From Marinobacter fonticola (GTDB lineage Bacteria; Pseudomonadota; Gammaproteobacteria; Pseudomonadales; Oleiphilaceae): a stretch of 64,000 bases of DNA. Below, one piece after another: positions 55,270-64,000 of this stretch; within the stretch, counting starts at the first letter, position 1; each line of letters starts with the position of its first letter. The notes under the pieces were generated by a model. The model saw only the letters and a list, made by a program, of their open reading frames with translations, did not search any database and had not been told where the DNA came from. Where the stretch lies: positions 2,914,001-2,978,000 of the forward strand of contig NZ_CP043042.1 in the NCBI RefSeq assembly GCF_008122265.1. The letters run 5' to 3'. The position numbers and the translations under genes are program-made.

Positions 55270-58020
55270 CTACAACACCCCCAGTTCACGCGCCCGAACG
55301 ATGGCCTGGGTCCGGGAGCGTACCCCAAACTTGGCATTAATACGCCGCGCATGGGTTTTGACGGTATGCAGTGAGATGTGCAGGCGGTCGGCGATGTCTT
55401 GATTCGACAATCCTATCGCGATCAATTCGAGCACACCCCGCTCCCGGTCACTGATAGGCTCTGCCAACGCTTCCCCAACCACGCTGGGATGGCCACTCTT
55501 CTCCACCCGGAAGTAGAGTCGCAACTTGTCGTAGAACACCGAATCGCCAGCCGTCGCCAGAACCTTTGGCAGAAGCGTTCGCAGAGAACGCTCCATTTCC
55601 ACAAACGGACTGACGTACTCTTCGCGGGCCGCATCCTGCACCGCCTCGCGTAACAGCACCAAGGACCGATCAGGCTTGCCCGCCCTGTCGTGGATCAGTG
55701 ACTGAAGGATTTTCGAGTAGATGAGGTGGCCCTGGGGCACCAGACCGTTCTCCCCGCCTGACACGGCGTAAACATCAAGCTTCGCCTGTGCCGCGTCCAG
55801 CTCGCCGTTGGCGATGTGCAAACGAATACGCATGGCCTCGAGTAGCCCCGGCAGCATGGGGAAGAGTTCCGGGATACGGTCATCCTGCTCATCCATCGGC
55901 AGCTTACGCAACGCCTCGCTAACATGATCGAGTTGATCGCCATGGAGCCAGCAGGAAACCTTTAGCGCTTCGAGAATCGGCCGGTAAACCACATCGTCCA
56001 CCTGCCAGAGCTGCATCGTTCTCTCTGCCTGGCCTATCCAACTGAATGCCTGCTCCAACTCGCCCCGGGACTTGGCAATCAATACACGCAAGGCCATGTT
56101 CAGCAACAAGCCCAGGTCGCGGCACTGCTCCGCCTGACGAGCGGAACGCACAAGGCTAGTTTCAGCCTCGTCGAAGCGCCCCTGGTGCCAAAGCGCCAGG
56201 GCGAGACTCAACTGCAGACGACTTTCGCCCACCCTTGGCGGTTGATAGGGCGTGTTCAGTGCGACATCCAGCCCCCTGCGAATCAGTGTTTCCGCTCGCT
56301 TGAGGTAGCCCTTGCCGAGTTCGATACGGGCATGATCGTAAACCGCCAGTATCTCGCAACCCGCATCGCCGGATTCACGGGCCAACCGGGCCGCGCTTCG
56401 ATTGGCGCTACGCGCTTCGGCGTAGCACTGTGTGGCGCACAGTGCACTTGAACGCACTAACAACGCCATCAACCGGGCATGATCGGACAGCGCCGGATCC
56501 TGTAGAGCCTGATCGGCTTCCGCCAGCGCTGGAGCAATAGCCCCGCGGCCGCGCAGGATAAACGACTTCAAGGCCGACAAACGGCCACCGAGTGACTGGA
56601 GCTCATCTTCCGGCAATCCGGATATCAGCTTTTCCGCCTGCGCGAACTGCCCGCCGATTGCATGCACCCAGCCGTACACCAGTCGCAACCGGGGGCTTTT
56701 CTCTACGAGATGCGCCGGGAGATGTTGACGCCAGCTCAGCAGCGCTCCGGTATCCTGCCCCGCTAACAAGGCTTCCGAACCCGATGCGGCAATATCCAGC
56801 GCGCGGTCGGCATCCTGTGCACGCAGAGCGTACGTCAGCGCCTCCGACCGGTCTCCGCGCGATTCGAACCATTGACTGGCCCTGACCGCACGTTCGAACC
56901 GACCATTGAGCCCCCTGGCCAGCAGCCAATCGCGAAACAGCGGATTGAAACGGTACCAACGCCCCTTGCCCGCCACCGGCCACAATGGAAGACCTTTCTG
57001 ACAGGCGCCGGACGGGGTCAGGTCTCCGTTGCCCAGCGGCTCGTGGATGGCATGGAAAAGCGCGTCGCTGATCAAATCGGGCTCGGCCATTTGGAAAAGC
57101 GTTGCCTGGGCTTCAGCGGTAAATCGAGCCAACAGACCATCGCGGAAAAAGCGGGCCACGCCGGGACTCTCGGAAATCGCCCGCCCCAAGGCATCCGCCG
57201 TGTTCAGTTCCAGGCGGTAAAGCTGTAACGGTGTCAGCCAGCCTTCGGACAGGTGATGCAGGTGTTCGACCGTGGTGACGGAAATGCGCCCATGGGACAT
57301 CTCATCGGCGAAAAGCGTCGCTGTTTCGTTTAAGGACAAGGCCAGTTCGTCGACGCCAATACGCTGCAGGCGGCCAGCGATAGCGGGGCCGTGGGTAGAA
57401 AAGTGAACCTGTTCGCTGGAGACGATGACCAGCGATAGTGACTCGGGCAGCTCGGCGATTAACTGCGCAACCATCTCCCGCGTCGACACCTGCGACAACC
57501 AGTGCGTATTGTCCAGCACAAGGCAGTCGGGCAGGCCCTCGATGCCGGCCTCCCGGGCATGCTGGTAAGACTGGAGCATGAGGGAGACAAAATCGTGGTA
57601 AACGTCTCGCTGGAGGGGTGAGCGACCAAGCTGTTGATCCTGCTTGAGCGCGATGGCCAAAAGCGTCAAAAACCTGAGCGGTTCGTTGTCCCGGGATTCC
57701 AGAGTCAACCAGGCCACGTTTCGCCGCTCTCTTGCAACGGCCCTGACCGCCTGAGTTTTACCGTAGCCGACGGGTGCTTCCAGCAACAAGACACGTCCTG
57801 GCTTGATCGCCGAGTCAATGTGCCGGTATAAGGCCGGTCTTTCCAGCATGTCCTCGGCGGCGGACGGGATTCGAATACGGTGGGTTAACAGATCCCAAAT
57901 AAGATCGCCGGGCTGCGCTACCCGGGCCTGACCGGCGTAGTCATCGTTCGCCGCTTGTACATCGTGAATACTTTTCAATAGTTGCCCCAGTTGAAACTGT
58001 ACGATCCAGGCCAATCGCAC
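55270..58020 (-). CDS. MalT-type (LAL) LuxR-family transcriptional regulator
   Basis: A 916-residue regulator. It has a P-loop APVGYGKTQ near 82-90 and a Walker B-like CLVLDNTHWL near 168 of the STAND ATPase, a TPR-like helical region (about 420-830), and a C-terminal LuxR HTH (ISDRERGVLELIAIGLSNQDIADRL, key LSNQDIADRLHISLHTVKTH, about 855-915). The start is uncertain. The frame opens with GTG at 58020, which has no ribosome-binding site within 20 bases. The nearest strong site, AAGGAG, serves an out-of-frame ATG at 58036. It is upstream of, and on the same strand as, the DUF1329/DUF1302 pair (separated by a terminator), and may control it. Confidence 0.85.
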   Translation of the reverse strand: MRLAWIVQFQLGQLLKSIHDVQAANDDYAGQARVAQPGDLIWDLLTHRIRIPSAAEDMLERPALYRHIDSAIKPGRVLLLEAPVGYGKTQAVRAVARERRNVAWLTLESRDNEPLRFLTLLAIALKQDQQLGRSPLQRDVYHDFVSLMLQSYQHAREAGIEGLPDCLVLDNTHWLSQVSTREMVAQLIAELPESLSLVIVSSEQVHFSTHGPAIAGRLQRIGVDELALSLNETATLFADEMSHGRISVTTVEHLHHLSEGWLTPLQLYRLELNTADALGRAISESPGVARFFRDGLLARFTAEAQATLFQMAEPDLISDALFHAIHEPLGNGDLTPSGACQKGLPLWPVAGKGRWYRFNPLFRDWLLARGLNGRFERAVRASQWFESRGDRSEALTYALRAQDADRALDIAASGSEALLAGQDTGALLSWRQHLPAHLVEKSPRLRLVYGWVHAIGGQFAQAEKLISGLPEDELQSLGGRLSALKSFILRGRGAIAPALAEADQALQDPALSDHARLMALLVRSSALCATQCYAEARSANRSAARLARESGDAGCEILAVYDHARIELGKGYLKRAETLIRRGLDVALNTPYQPPRVGESRLQLSLALALWHQGRFDEAETSLVRSARQAEQCRDLGLLLNMALRVLIAKSRGELEQAFSWIGQAERTMQLWQVDDVVYRPILEALKVSCWLHGDQLDHVSEALRKLPMDEQDDRIPELFPMLPGLLEAMRIRLHIANGELDAAQAKLDVYAVSGGENGLVPQGHLIYSKILQSLIHDRAGKPDRSLVLLREAVQDAAREEYVSPFVEMERSLRTLLPKVLATAGDSVFYDKLRLYFRVEKSGHPSVVGEALAEPISDRERGVLELIAIGLSNQDIADRLHISLHTVKTHARRINAKFGVRSRTQAIVRARELGVL

Positions 58021-58036
58021 GGGAGTGGTGTCGCAT
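57941..58036 (-). CDS. Possible 31-codon leader ORF overlapping the LuxR start
   Basis: ATG at 58036 has AAGGAG eight bases upstream, the best ribosome-binding site in the region, and opens a 31-codon frame ending in TGA at 57941-57943. That frame overlaps the LuxR coding frame out of register by about 80 bases. It could be a leader peptide for translational coupling, or a sign that the LuxR gene has a frameshift near its 5' end. Its residues (MRHHSRAIGLDRTV...) match no family I know. Confidence 0.35.
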   Translation of the reverse strand: MRHHSRAIGLDRTVSTGATIEKYSRCTSGER

Positions 58037-58271
58037 TTATTATTCTCCTTGTTTTTATTCGTCGTTCCGTCCGGTTATTCCACGTTGACGTCTTACGCGC
58101 CCTGGGTGCCGGCTCTGTTTATTCTATTATTTTCTCGGTGCACTCGTATTTTCTCCATTCACTAGAGTAATACAACATTCATAACAATCGCAAAAGGCCT
58201 TACAGCACTCAACCTCCTGATTTGACAATATTTCGCACCTTTCGGAAGTTACAAAAAAGCATCAAAAAGAC
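58037..58271. other. Spacer upstream of the LuxR-type regulator gene
   Basis: About 235 AT-rich bases containing the presumed promoter of the regulator on the minus strand. No convincing -10/-35 pair or repeat was seen. The terminator of the DUF1329 gene closes its right end. Confidence 0.4.
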
Positions 58272-58300
58272 AAAAAAAAGCCCCGACAACGGTCGAGGCT
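58272..58300 (-). terminator. Intrinsic terminator after the DUF1329 gene
   Basis: On the minus strand a 9-bp stem (AGCCTCGAC with GTCGGGGCT, one wobble; 58292-58300 and 58279-58287) and a short loop are followed by eight T (58272-58279). It lies 24 bases after the DUF1329 stop and ends the DUF1302-DUF1329 operon. Confidence 0.9.
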
Positions 58301-58323
58301 TACGCACGTTAGACGTTTTGCGA

Positions 58324-59685
58324 TTAACGCGTGCCAGCGCGGCGCAGGGCGGCCGGCGTGTACTCCCTTGAGTTTCGCTCAACGCCAAACTCGTAGGGGT
58401 TAGTTTCTTCGTTGGTCAGACCCAGCGCCAGATAACGACCGGACAGGGTGTCGTACAGCGTTTCGATGGCGTACCACGGCACCTCCCGGTCGTAGAAGTA
58501 CATGCTGTGCGCTTCGGCCACACGCCACAGCTCACCGCGGCCGTCGTAATGGTCGATCACCGTAGCCTGCCAGGTATCCTCATCGATGTATAAGTCTCGG
58601 CGTGCATAGATATGACGCTCGCCGTCCTTCAGCGTGGCGCTCACATGCCACACCCGGTGAAGCTCGTAACGCGTCAGTTCCTGGTTGATATGGCCAGGCT
58701 TTATGATCTGGTCATAGCTCAGGTCCCGGTCAGTCAGCTTGTAGGAATTGTACGGGATGTACATTTCCTTCTTGCCGATCAGCTCCCAGTTGTAGCGGTC
58801 AGGCGCACCGTTAAACATATCGAAGTTGTCCGAAGTCCGCATACCGTCTGCGGCTGTACCCGGACCGTCGTAGGCAACCTGGGGCGCACGGCGAACGCGG
58901 CGCTGACCGGCATTGTAAACCCACGCGCGACGCGGTTCCTGGACCTGGTTAATGGTCTCGTGGACCAGCAGCACGTTACCTGCCAGGCGGGCCGGTCCTG
59001 TGATCGCCTGCTTGAAGTAGAACAGCACGTTCTGATCTTCGTTCGGATCGAAATCCTCCAGGGCGGTACGCCAGGTCAGTTCGTCCTGGAACTTGACGAC
59101 GCTATAGGCACCATCGGCCGTTGGCGTTACCTGGCCGACATTACGCGAAACGGAACCACCGCGGTAACGGGTAATGTGGTTCCAGATAGCCTCAAGGCCA
59201 TTCTGCGGTATCGGGAACGGAATGCCTCTGGTGTAGTTATCCATCCCGTTGCCGCTCGGGATCAAATTCGTTTGGGTGGCATTTTCCGCAGTCGCCTCGT
59301 AGATCTCCTGCGGGTAGGCCGCCGTGCGGTGGCTCGGATAGACCGGAATGAAGTAGTCGTCGTACTTCTTGATCATCTTCACCTGGCCGGGAGAAAGCTT
59401 ATCCGCATACTGATCGACGTTGCTCTGGTCGATGCGAAACTCTTCTTTCTCGTCAGGGAACGGGTTGACATAAATACCGTCACCCTCGTAACCCGCCGGA
59501 ATAGCCTGCAAGCCGCCGTCCCAGGCCGGGATCGCACCGCCATTGCCTGACTTCTCGGCGCCTATGGGAGTCAGTGAATTGCCCAGTTGTGCGGCTTTCT
59601 CCGACGAGACTGCCGCGATAACGCTGCCGCTCAGCATGGAGGCAGCGAAGATACCGGAAACCATCAGTTTCTTATTTAATTTCAT
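58324..59685 (-). CDS. DUF1329 protein, exported
   Basis: A 453-residue periplasmic or outer-membrane-associated protein with signal peptide LMVSGIFAASMLSGSVIAA (cleavage near 25). The body contains the DUF1329 features: GNSLTPIGAEKSGNGGAIPAWDGG near the N-terminus (key LTPIGAEKSGN), YIPYNSYKLTDRDL and LTRYELHRVWHVSATLK (key ELHRVWHV). The fold is like outer-membrane lipoprotein-sorting proteins (LolA-like). It follows the DUF1302 gene by 33 bases. The pair recurs in marine gammaproteobacteria and is thought to handle hydrophobic substrates, but no substrate is established here. Confidence 0.9.
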   Translation of the reverse strand: MKLNKKLMVSGIFAASMLSGSVIAAVSSEKAAQLGNSLTPIGAEKSGNGGAIPAWDGGLQAIPAGYEGDGIYVNPFPDEKEEFRIDQSNVDQYADKLSPGQVKMIKKYDDYFIPVYPSHRTAAYPQEIYEATAENATQTNLIPSGNGMDNYTRGIPFPIPQNGLEAIWNHITRYRGGSVSRNVGQVTPTADGAYSVVKFQDELTWRTALEDFDPNEDQNVLFYFKQAITGPARLAGNVLLVHETINQVQEPRRAWVYNAGQRRVRRAPQVAYDGPGTAADGMRTSDNFDMFNGAPDRYNWELIGKKEMYIPYNSYKLTDRDLSYDQIIKPGHINQELTRYELHRVWHVSATLKDGERHIYARRDLYIDEDTWQATVIDHYDGRGELWRVAEAHSMYFYDREVPWYAIETLYDTLSGRYLALGLTNEETNPYEFGVERNSREYTPAALRRAGTR

Positions 59686-59718
59686 TGAATCTACCTCGTT
59701 ATACGAATTCAGGCCCGA

Positions 59719-61554
59719 TCAGAAGGAAACCGATACACTGGCACTGACGTTATCCCGGTCGGCAAGTTCGTTGAAGTCGCCGCCAAAATAGTTCGTATAG
59801 CCAACGGTTGCACTGTAACGGTTCTGGTAAACACCGGTAAGGGAGACGCCCACAGCCTTGCTACCCTCGTTGAAGTTACCGCCGGGCGACGGCGCATAGC
59901 CCTTCACGTCGTGAGAAAGCGCCAATTGCGGGCTCAGATTCACGCCAGCGAATACGTTCGGATAATCCCAAACGAACCGGGCACGATAGCCCCAAGAGAA
60001 GTCGGTGGTGAAACCGTCGTTATTACAGTAGTTATCATTGATGTTGAGCGCGATACAGCCGCCGCCCTCAAGCTCCCCGATACCGTAGGTACCCGAGCGG
60101 CCGTAGCGGGCTTCGTCATAGTCCGGCAGGCCATGCACGTATGTTGCACCCACCTCGCCGACGAAGGTCAGCCGGCTTGCGCCCATGATCTGGTCAAAGA
60201 ACTTGATCAGCGTCATCTGGGCCTGAGAGACCTTAAAGCGGTCGTTGCCGCTGCTGACCTGGCCTGAAAGGTCATTGCCACCGGCTTCCTCTGTGCGCTG
60301 GACGTCCAGCAGGCTGGCAGGCTCACCGGTCGCCGGATTTTCAAGCTGCAAACCGCCGTAGATCAGCTCGAAAGCGTTCCACTGGATCGGCATGTTGTCG
60401 CGGAAGCTGTATTCCGCACCCAGCGACCAGCCACCGGGGATCGTGGTGTTGATGCTGATGCCGTAAAGGTTGATCCCTTCCGGGTACTCGATGAAGTAGT
60501 CCGGGAACCGCTTGCCATTGGCCGGATCGTTGACCACGCCACTCACGTACGGCAGACGGCTATGGTAGCGAATGTAGTAGAAGCCCAACTCTGAATCGTT
60601 CAGTTCGGGGACATACCAGCGAATTGCCGCACCGAACTGGTCTCGGTCATCCGGCTGCTGGTCGCCAAGGCGGGGAGAAATAAAGCCCTGCGCGAACGCT
60701 TGGGAATCCGGTAGTTGACCGGCTAGAAGAACCGGACCACAGCCGTCGGCCGCAAAGTCATTTGTCGAGAAGAAAGTACCGCAGTCATCCGGGCGAACCT
60801 TTTGCCATTCTGTCTGCAGGAAGGCTTCAACCGTCACGTTCTCAGTCAGGCCGATGGAGGTATAGAGCATCTCGACCGGCAACAGTGCATCTTTAAGCTC
60901 GGCGCCCGGCGCTCGAATGGCATTGACGTCTATTGGGTTGATAACGTTAACGCCGCCTTGGATAAAGGTACTCTCGCCCCAGCTCAGGACCTGCTTACCG
61001 TAACGAATGCTGACCGGGGTTTCGCCGAAATACCAATCGGTGAAGACGTAAGCATCGAGGAACTCACCGCCTGAGGCGTTGTCCTTGGCATCCGGGTTCA
61101 GTTCGCGCTGCTGACCCACCGGATCGACAGCACGCGATTCGTCTTTCAGCTCGAAGTCGTACCAGTAACGTCCGCGAACGAAGCCGCCGACACGGGTGAG
61201 ATAATCATTATCCGTGTAGTAATTGAGGTAAAGCTCGCTGGTGCCCTTGACGATCTTGCTGTAGGTATCCCCTTTCTCGAAGTTGAGGTTACCGTCGTCG
61301 TAGTTGTTGGTGGACGCACCGATATTTTCGTTCGCCCCACCCGGAGCGAAGGACGGCCCCAAGTTACCCTGAGCGATCAGCTCCTTGTCCTGTTCTTCGA
61401 CCCGCCAGCCAGCGCCCGCAGTCAGTGTGGTGTCGAAAGACGCTTCCACGTCCCCCAGATAGAACTGAAAGGCTGCAGCCGGGGTAGAAAGCGTGGCTGC
61501 AACTGCTGCCGCCAGAGGCAATTTCGCCCACTGCTGCTGAATTTTTCTTGTCAT
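59719..61554 (-). CDS. DUF1302 outer-membrane barrel protein
   Basis: A 611-residue exported protein. It has signal peptide AKLPLAAAVAATLSTPAAAF, followed immediately by FYLGDVEASFDTTLTAGAGWR (key EASFDTTLTAGAGWR), then many antiparallel strand segments and a C-terminal phenylalanine (VSASVSVSF). DUF1302 proteins resemble fatty-acid-type porins. Co-transcribed with the DUF1329 gene, it probably forms the outer-membrane part of one export or uptake system. GGAG precedes the ATG by ten bases. Confidence 0.9.
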   Translation of the reverse strand: MTRKIQQQWAKLPLAAAVAATLSTPAAAFQFYLGDVEASFDTTLTAGAGWRVEEQDKELIAQGNLGPSFAPGGANENIGASTNNYDDGNLNFEKGDTYSKIVKGTSELYLNYYTDNDYLTRVGGFVRGRYWYDFELKDESRAVDPVGQQRELNPDAKDNASGGEFLDAYVFTDWYFGETPVSIRYGKQVLSWGESTFIQGGVNVINPIDVNAIRAPGAELKDALLPVEMLYTSIGLTENVTVEAFLQTEWQKVRPDDCGTFFSTNDFAADGCGPVLLAGQLPDSQAFAQGFISPRLGDQQPDDRDQFGAAIRWYVPELNDSELGFYYIRYHSRLPYVSGVVNDPANGKRFPDYFIEYPEGINLYGISINTTIPGGWSLGAEYSFRDNMPIQWNAFELIYGGLQLENPATGEPASLLDVQRTEEAGGNDLSGQVSSGNDRFKVSQAQMTLIKFFDQIMGASRLTFVGEVGATYVHGLPDYDEARYGRSGTYGIGELEGGGCIALNINDNYCNNDGFTTDFSWGYRARFVWDYPNVFAGVNLSPQLALSHDVKGYAPSPGGNFNEGSKAVGVSLTGVYQNRYSATVGYTNYFGGDFNELADRDNVSASVSVSF

Positions 61555-61904
61555 TGGAAAGCTACTCCATTGTTGTTCTGAGTCGCTGCTCTAGTTATTG
61601 GTCTTCACGATGCCGGAGGCTCCACGCACAGTACTCGTGATGCTGGCACTATAGCTAAGCCCGTGGGACGCTTTGATCAGTCAAAAGTATGATTTTGCGG
61701 ACTCGCAGGTCGATGGCGCTTCCGAAATGTCCAAACTGGCACCTCCCCCTGGGAGCACCGGCCCGGCGGTCAGAATCAATATAGACGCTATTCCGGCTTG
61801 CCACCAGTTGGGCGAAAGCTGGCGCCCCCTTTACCGCGGTCGGGCAGCACTTGCCGCCCGACAGAGAACATCGCGAAAGATCGGAGATGACCGAACGTAA
61901 GGCC
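61555..61904. other. Spacer upstream of the DUF1302 gene
   Basis: 350 bases containing the promoter region of the DUF1302-DUF1329 operon and the 3' flank of the thiolase gene. A TATAGT box (minus strand, near 61651-61656) is a possible -10 without a good -35. No hairpin or repeat stands out. Confidence 0.4.
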
Positions 61905-63089
61905 TCAGAGCATTTCAATGGCCATAGCGGTCGCTTCGCCTCCGCCAATGCACAGAGCGGCGATACCGCGTTTCTTGCCCTGGCGTTTGAGGGCGTGCAT
62001 CAGCGTGACGATCAGACGGGACCCTGTGGAGCCTACCGGATGGCCTTGGGCGCAGGCGCCACCGTGAATATTTACCTTTTCCGGATCCAGCGCCAGCTCC
62101 CGGATGGGCATCATAGCCACCATGGCGAAGGCTTCGTTGATCTCGAACAGATCCACATCGTCCTTGGCCCAGCCAGCCTTCTCAAACAACGTCTTAATGG
62201 CGCCCACCGGTGCGCAGGTGAATTCCGACGGGTGCTGGGAGTGGCTGGCGTGGGCAACGATACGCGCCATCGGTTTGAGTCCACGGCGCTCGGCTTCGCT
62301 TTCGCGCATCAAAACCAAGGCAGAGGCGCCATCGGATATCGACGACGCATTGGCGGCGGTGACCGTACCGTCCTTCTTGAAGGCCGGGCGCAACGTCGGA
62401 ATCTTCTCCAAGTTAGCCGTCAACGGCTGCTCGTCATCCTCAACGATCGATTCGCCCTTACGGGATGTCACCGTGACCGGGACGATTTCCTCTTTTAAAA
62501 GGCCCGCCTTGATGGCCTTCTGGGCGCGCTTGAGCGAATTAATGGCGTAGTCGTCCATCTCCTCGCGGGTATAGCCCTTCTTATCGGCCATATCCTGTGC
62601 GAAAGCCCCCATCAACCGGCCGGTTTCTGCATCCTCAAGGCCATCCAGGAACATGTGATCCTGCGGCGCCTGGCCAGGCCCCATGCGATAGCCTTGGCGC
62701 GCGCCCAACAGCACGTACGGGGCGTTGGACATGCTTTCCATGCCGCCAGCCACCATAATCTCGTTGGTACCCGCTTTGATCAGGTCGTGAGCCATCATGG
62801 CTGCCTTCATACCGGAACCACATAGCTTGTTTATCGTGGTGGCGCCGGTGCTGTCCGGCAACCCAGCCTGGCGCATAGCCTGACGCGCGGGCCCCTGCTT
62901 GAGCCCCGCTGGCAGCACGTTACCCATGATGACTTCCTGGACGTCTTCCGGCTTTAGCGAAGCGCGGCGCACAGCCTCGGCGATAGTAATCGCTCCAAGC
63001 TCCACGGCACTGACACTACCTAAGCTTCCCTGGAAACCGCCCATCGGCGTACGGGCGCCGCTCACAATTACAACGTTGTCGTGGCTCAT
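61905..63089 (-). CDS. Acetyl-CoA acetyltransferase (thiolase)
   Basis: A 394-residue biosynthetic-type thiolase interconverting two acetyl-CoA and acetoacetyl-CoA. The catalytic triad is intact: C90 (NKLCGSGMKA), H350 (GHPVGSTGSR) and C380 (CIGGGEATA). The length and the KLCGSGMKA context fit AtoB/PhaA-type enzymes. The role could be ketone-body/PHB metabolism or fatty-acid breakdown, and neighbours give no phaB or phaC. It lies upstream of the DUF1302 gene with a 350-base gap. Confidence 0.93.
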   Translation of the reverse strand: MSHDNVVIVSGARTPMGGFQGSLGSVSAVELGAITIAEAVRRASLKPEDVQEVIMGNVLPAGLKQGPARQAMRQAGLPDSTGATTINKLCGSGMKAAMMAHDLIKAGTNEIMVAGGMESMSNAPYVLLGARQGYRMGPGQAPQDHMFLDGLEDAETGRLMGAFAQDMADKKGYTREEMDDYAINSLKRAQKAIKAGLLKEEIVPVTVTSRKGESIVEDDEQPLTANLEKIPTLRPAFKKDGTVTAANASSISDGASALVLMRESEAERRGLKPMARIVAHASHSQHPSEFTCAPVGAIKTLFEKAGWAKDDVDLFEINEAFAMVAMMPIRELALDPEKVNIHGGACAQGHPVGSTGSRLIVTLMHALKRQGKKRGIAALCIGGGEATAMAIEML

Positions 63090-63135
63090 TTTAATTCCTC
63101 ATCAGTGAGTCAAGCTTGAAGTCCACCTGCGCGGC

Positions 63136-63165
63136 CCCCACCACAGGCAACCCCTCCACAGGTAA
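63136..63165. repeat. 15-bp direct repeat pair
   Basis: CCCCACCACAGGCAA (63136-63150) is followed directly by CCCCTCCACAGGTAA (63151-63165), 13 of 15 identical, in the short zapE-thiolase spacer. No function is suggested. Confidence 0.6.
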
Positions 63166-63225
63166 CCTGTCCGGCGGTTGTGCTGACGCCTTATGGTTTG
63201 TGTTGCTGTCTAGGGTTGGTACCTG

Positions 63226-64000
63226 TCAGGGCTTATGCGGGGCTTCGAGGTACTCGTGCGACTGCATTTCCAGCAGTCGGGACTCGGTTCGCTCGAATTC
63301 GAAATTCAACCGCCCACCCGCATAGAGTTCGTGGATCGGTGCGGCGGCCGACATGATGACCTTGACATTACGGTCGTAGAACTCGTCCACCATATTGACA
63401 AAGCGTCTGGCCTGGTCGTCTTTGTCGCCGCCGAGCACCGGTACATTGCTGATAATAATGGCGTGAAACTCACGGGCCAGTTCGATGTAGTCGTTCTGAC
63501 TACGCGGCCCATCGCACAGGGCGTCAAAATCGAACCAGACCACATCTTCGCAGTGGGCCAACGCCCGTATCTTGCGGCCGTTGATCTCCAGTTCCAGCGA
63601 GTCCCTGACGCACTCGACTGCCAGGCTGTCGAAACTGCGCCGCAAGCTGGCATCCGCCGAGGACCCCAGGGGCGTGTGAAAAAGCTCCGCCTGCTCCAGC
63701 GTCCGCAGCCGGTAATCCACGCCGCCGTCGACATTAACCACATCCGTATATCTCTTGACCAGATCGATGGCCGGCAGGAAGCGCGCCCGTTGTAACCCAT
63801 TTTTGTAAAGACCGTCGGGCACGATGTTCGAGGTGCAAACGAGCGTCACCCCGCGGTCGAACAGCGTATCGAGCAAGGTCGCCAGAATCATGGCGTCCCC
63901 GATATCGGACACGAAAAATTCGTCGAAACAGATGACGGCAGCCTCTTCGGCAAAGCGCTGCCCGACGGTTTCCAGCGGATTCTTAGTACCCTTAAGCGAT
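63226..64000 (-). CDS. zapE: Cell division protein ZapE (AFG1-like ATPase), C-terminal part
   Basis: The frame is open from 64000 to its stop at 63226, giving about 258 C-terminal residues of a protein that continues outside the window. The upstream codons read ...VICFDEFFVSDIGDAMIL, with Walker B CFDEFFVSD. Downstream come TLVCTSNIVPDGLYKNGLQRARFLPAIDL (keys TSN.PD.LY and RFLPAI) and RFVNMVDEFYDRNVKVIMSAAAP. These are clear signatures of the AFG1/ZapE ATPase, which acts at the division ring. The Walker A lies beyond the window. Confidence 0.93.
   Translation of the reverse strand, partial: SLKGTKNPLETVGQRFAEEAAVICFDEFFVSDIGDAMILATLLDTLFDRGVTLVCTSNIVPDGLYKNGLQRARFLPAIDLVKRYTDVVNVDGGVDYRLRTLEQAELFHTPLGSSADASLRRSFDSLAVECVRDSLELEINGRKIRALAHCEDVVWFDFDALCDGPRSQNDYIELAREFHAIIISNVPVLGGDKDDQARRFVNMVDEFYDRNVKVIMSAAAPIHELYAGGRLNFEFERTESRLLEMQSHEYLEAPHKP

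Noticed and set aside
58612..59550. 312-residue ORF antisense to the DUF1329 gene
   Set aside because: Long but antisense to a clear exported protein, with the composition of a shadow frame and no domain.
61851..62498. 215-residue plus-strand ORF over the thiolase gene
   Set aside because: Antisense to a thiolase with intact catalytic residues. It has no coding features of its own.

Overview
The window looks like a chromosomal segment of a marine gammaproteobacterium close to Marinobacter. The supporting signs are the rpsB-tsf-pyrH-frr-uppS-cdsA order, map-glnD-dapC-yffB-dapD-dapE in a row, a pseudomonad-type MvaT nucleoid protein, pilA divergent from pilB-pilC-pilD-coaE, and a LuxR(MalT-type)/DUF1329/DUF1302 block. 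The genus is inferred from gene content and order, not from a marker gene. No rRNA, tRNA, CRISPR array, transposase or prophage genes were seen.

Layout. 1-4.7 kb (minus strand): translation and envelope-precursor genes rpsB, tsf, pyrH, frr, uppS and the first codons of cdsA. 5-12.8 kb (plus strand): map, glnD and the succinylase branch of lysine/diaminopimelate synthesis (dapC, dapD, dapE) with a small Spx/ArsC-fold protein. 13-15.6 kb: slyX, a membrane-anchored cold-shock-domain protein, an unknown small protein and an unusual stand-alone Clp-like ATPase. 15.8-37 kb (minus strand): a surface polysaccharide (O-antigen type) locus. Reading in its transcription direction it runs rfaH, an ops element, wzz, wbpP, rmlB, rmlA, fdtA, fdtC, fdtB, wzx, GT2, wzy, GT4, GT4, a 4-reductase, a small phosphoglycosyl transferase, wbpM, a beta-CASP nuclease, a UDP-HexNAc dehydrogenase, mvaT and manC. 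The 25.8-29.1 kb core of this locus is visibly AT-rich. 37.4-43.9 kb: type IV pilus genes, with pilA and a candidate pilin glycosyltransferase on the minus strand and pilB-pilC-pilD on the plus strand. 44-49.7 kb: coaE, a HIT protein, a barrel protein, trmO, a hybrid histidine kinase and yacG. 49.8-55.2 kb: envelope proteins (YfaZ-like, a large lipoprotein, a Bax-like glucosaminidase, a DUF1232 protein, an acyltransferase). 55.3-64 kb (minus strand): MalT-type LuxR regulator, DUF1329, DUF1302, thiolase and the C-terminal part of zapE.

How the genes work together. The polysaccharide locus encodes a coherent Wzx/Wzy pathway. RfaH and its ops site would allow transcription through the long operon. 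WbpM plus the 4-reductase plus the small transferase probably start the repeat unit with QuiNAc. WbpP plus the dehydrogenase probably make UDP-GalNAcA. RmlA/RmlB/FdtA/FdtB/FdtC make a dTDP-3-acetamido-3,6-dideoxyhexose. Next to it, a pilin ending in serine and an O-antigen-ligase-family protein suggest that the same repeat unit may also be loaded on pili.

Non-coding structure is the less expected part. There is a dispersed REP/BIME-like hairpin family (four copies, two orientations). There are also several short tandem repeats with 15-18 bp periods, at the 3' ends of uppS and pyrH and upstream of the Clp-like and Bax-like genes.
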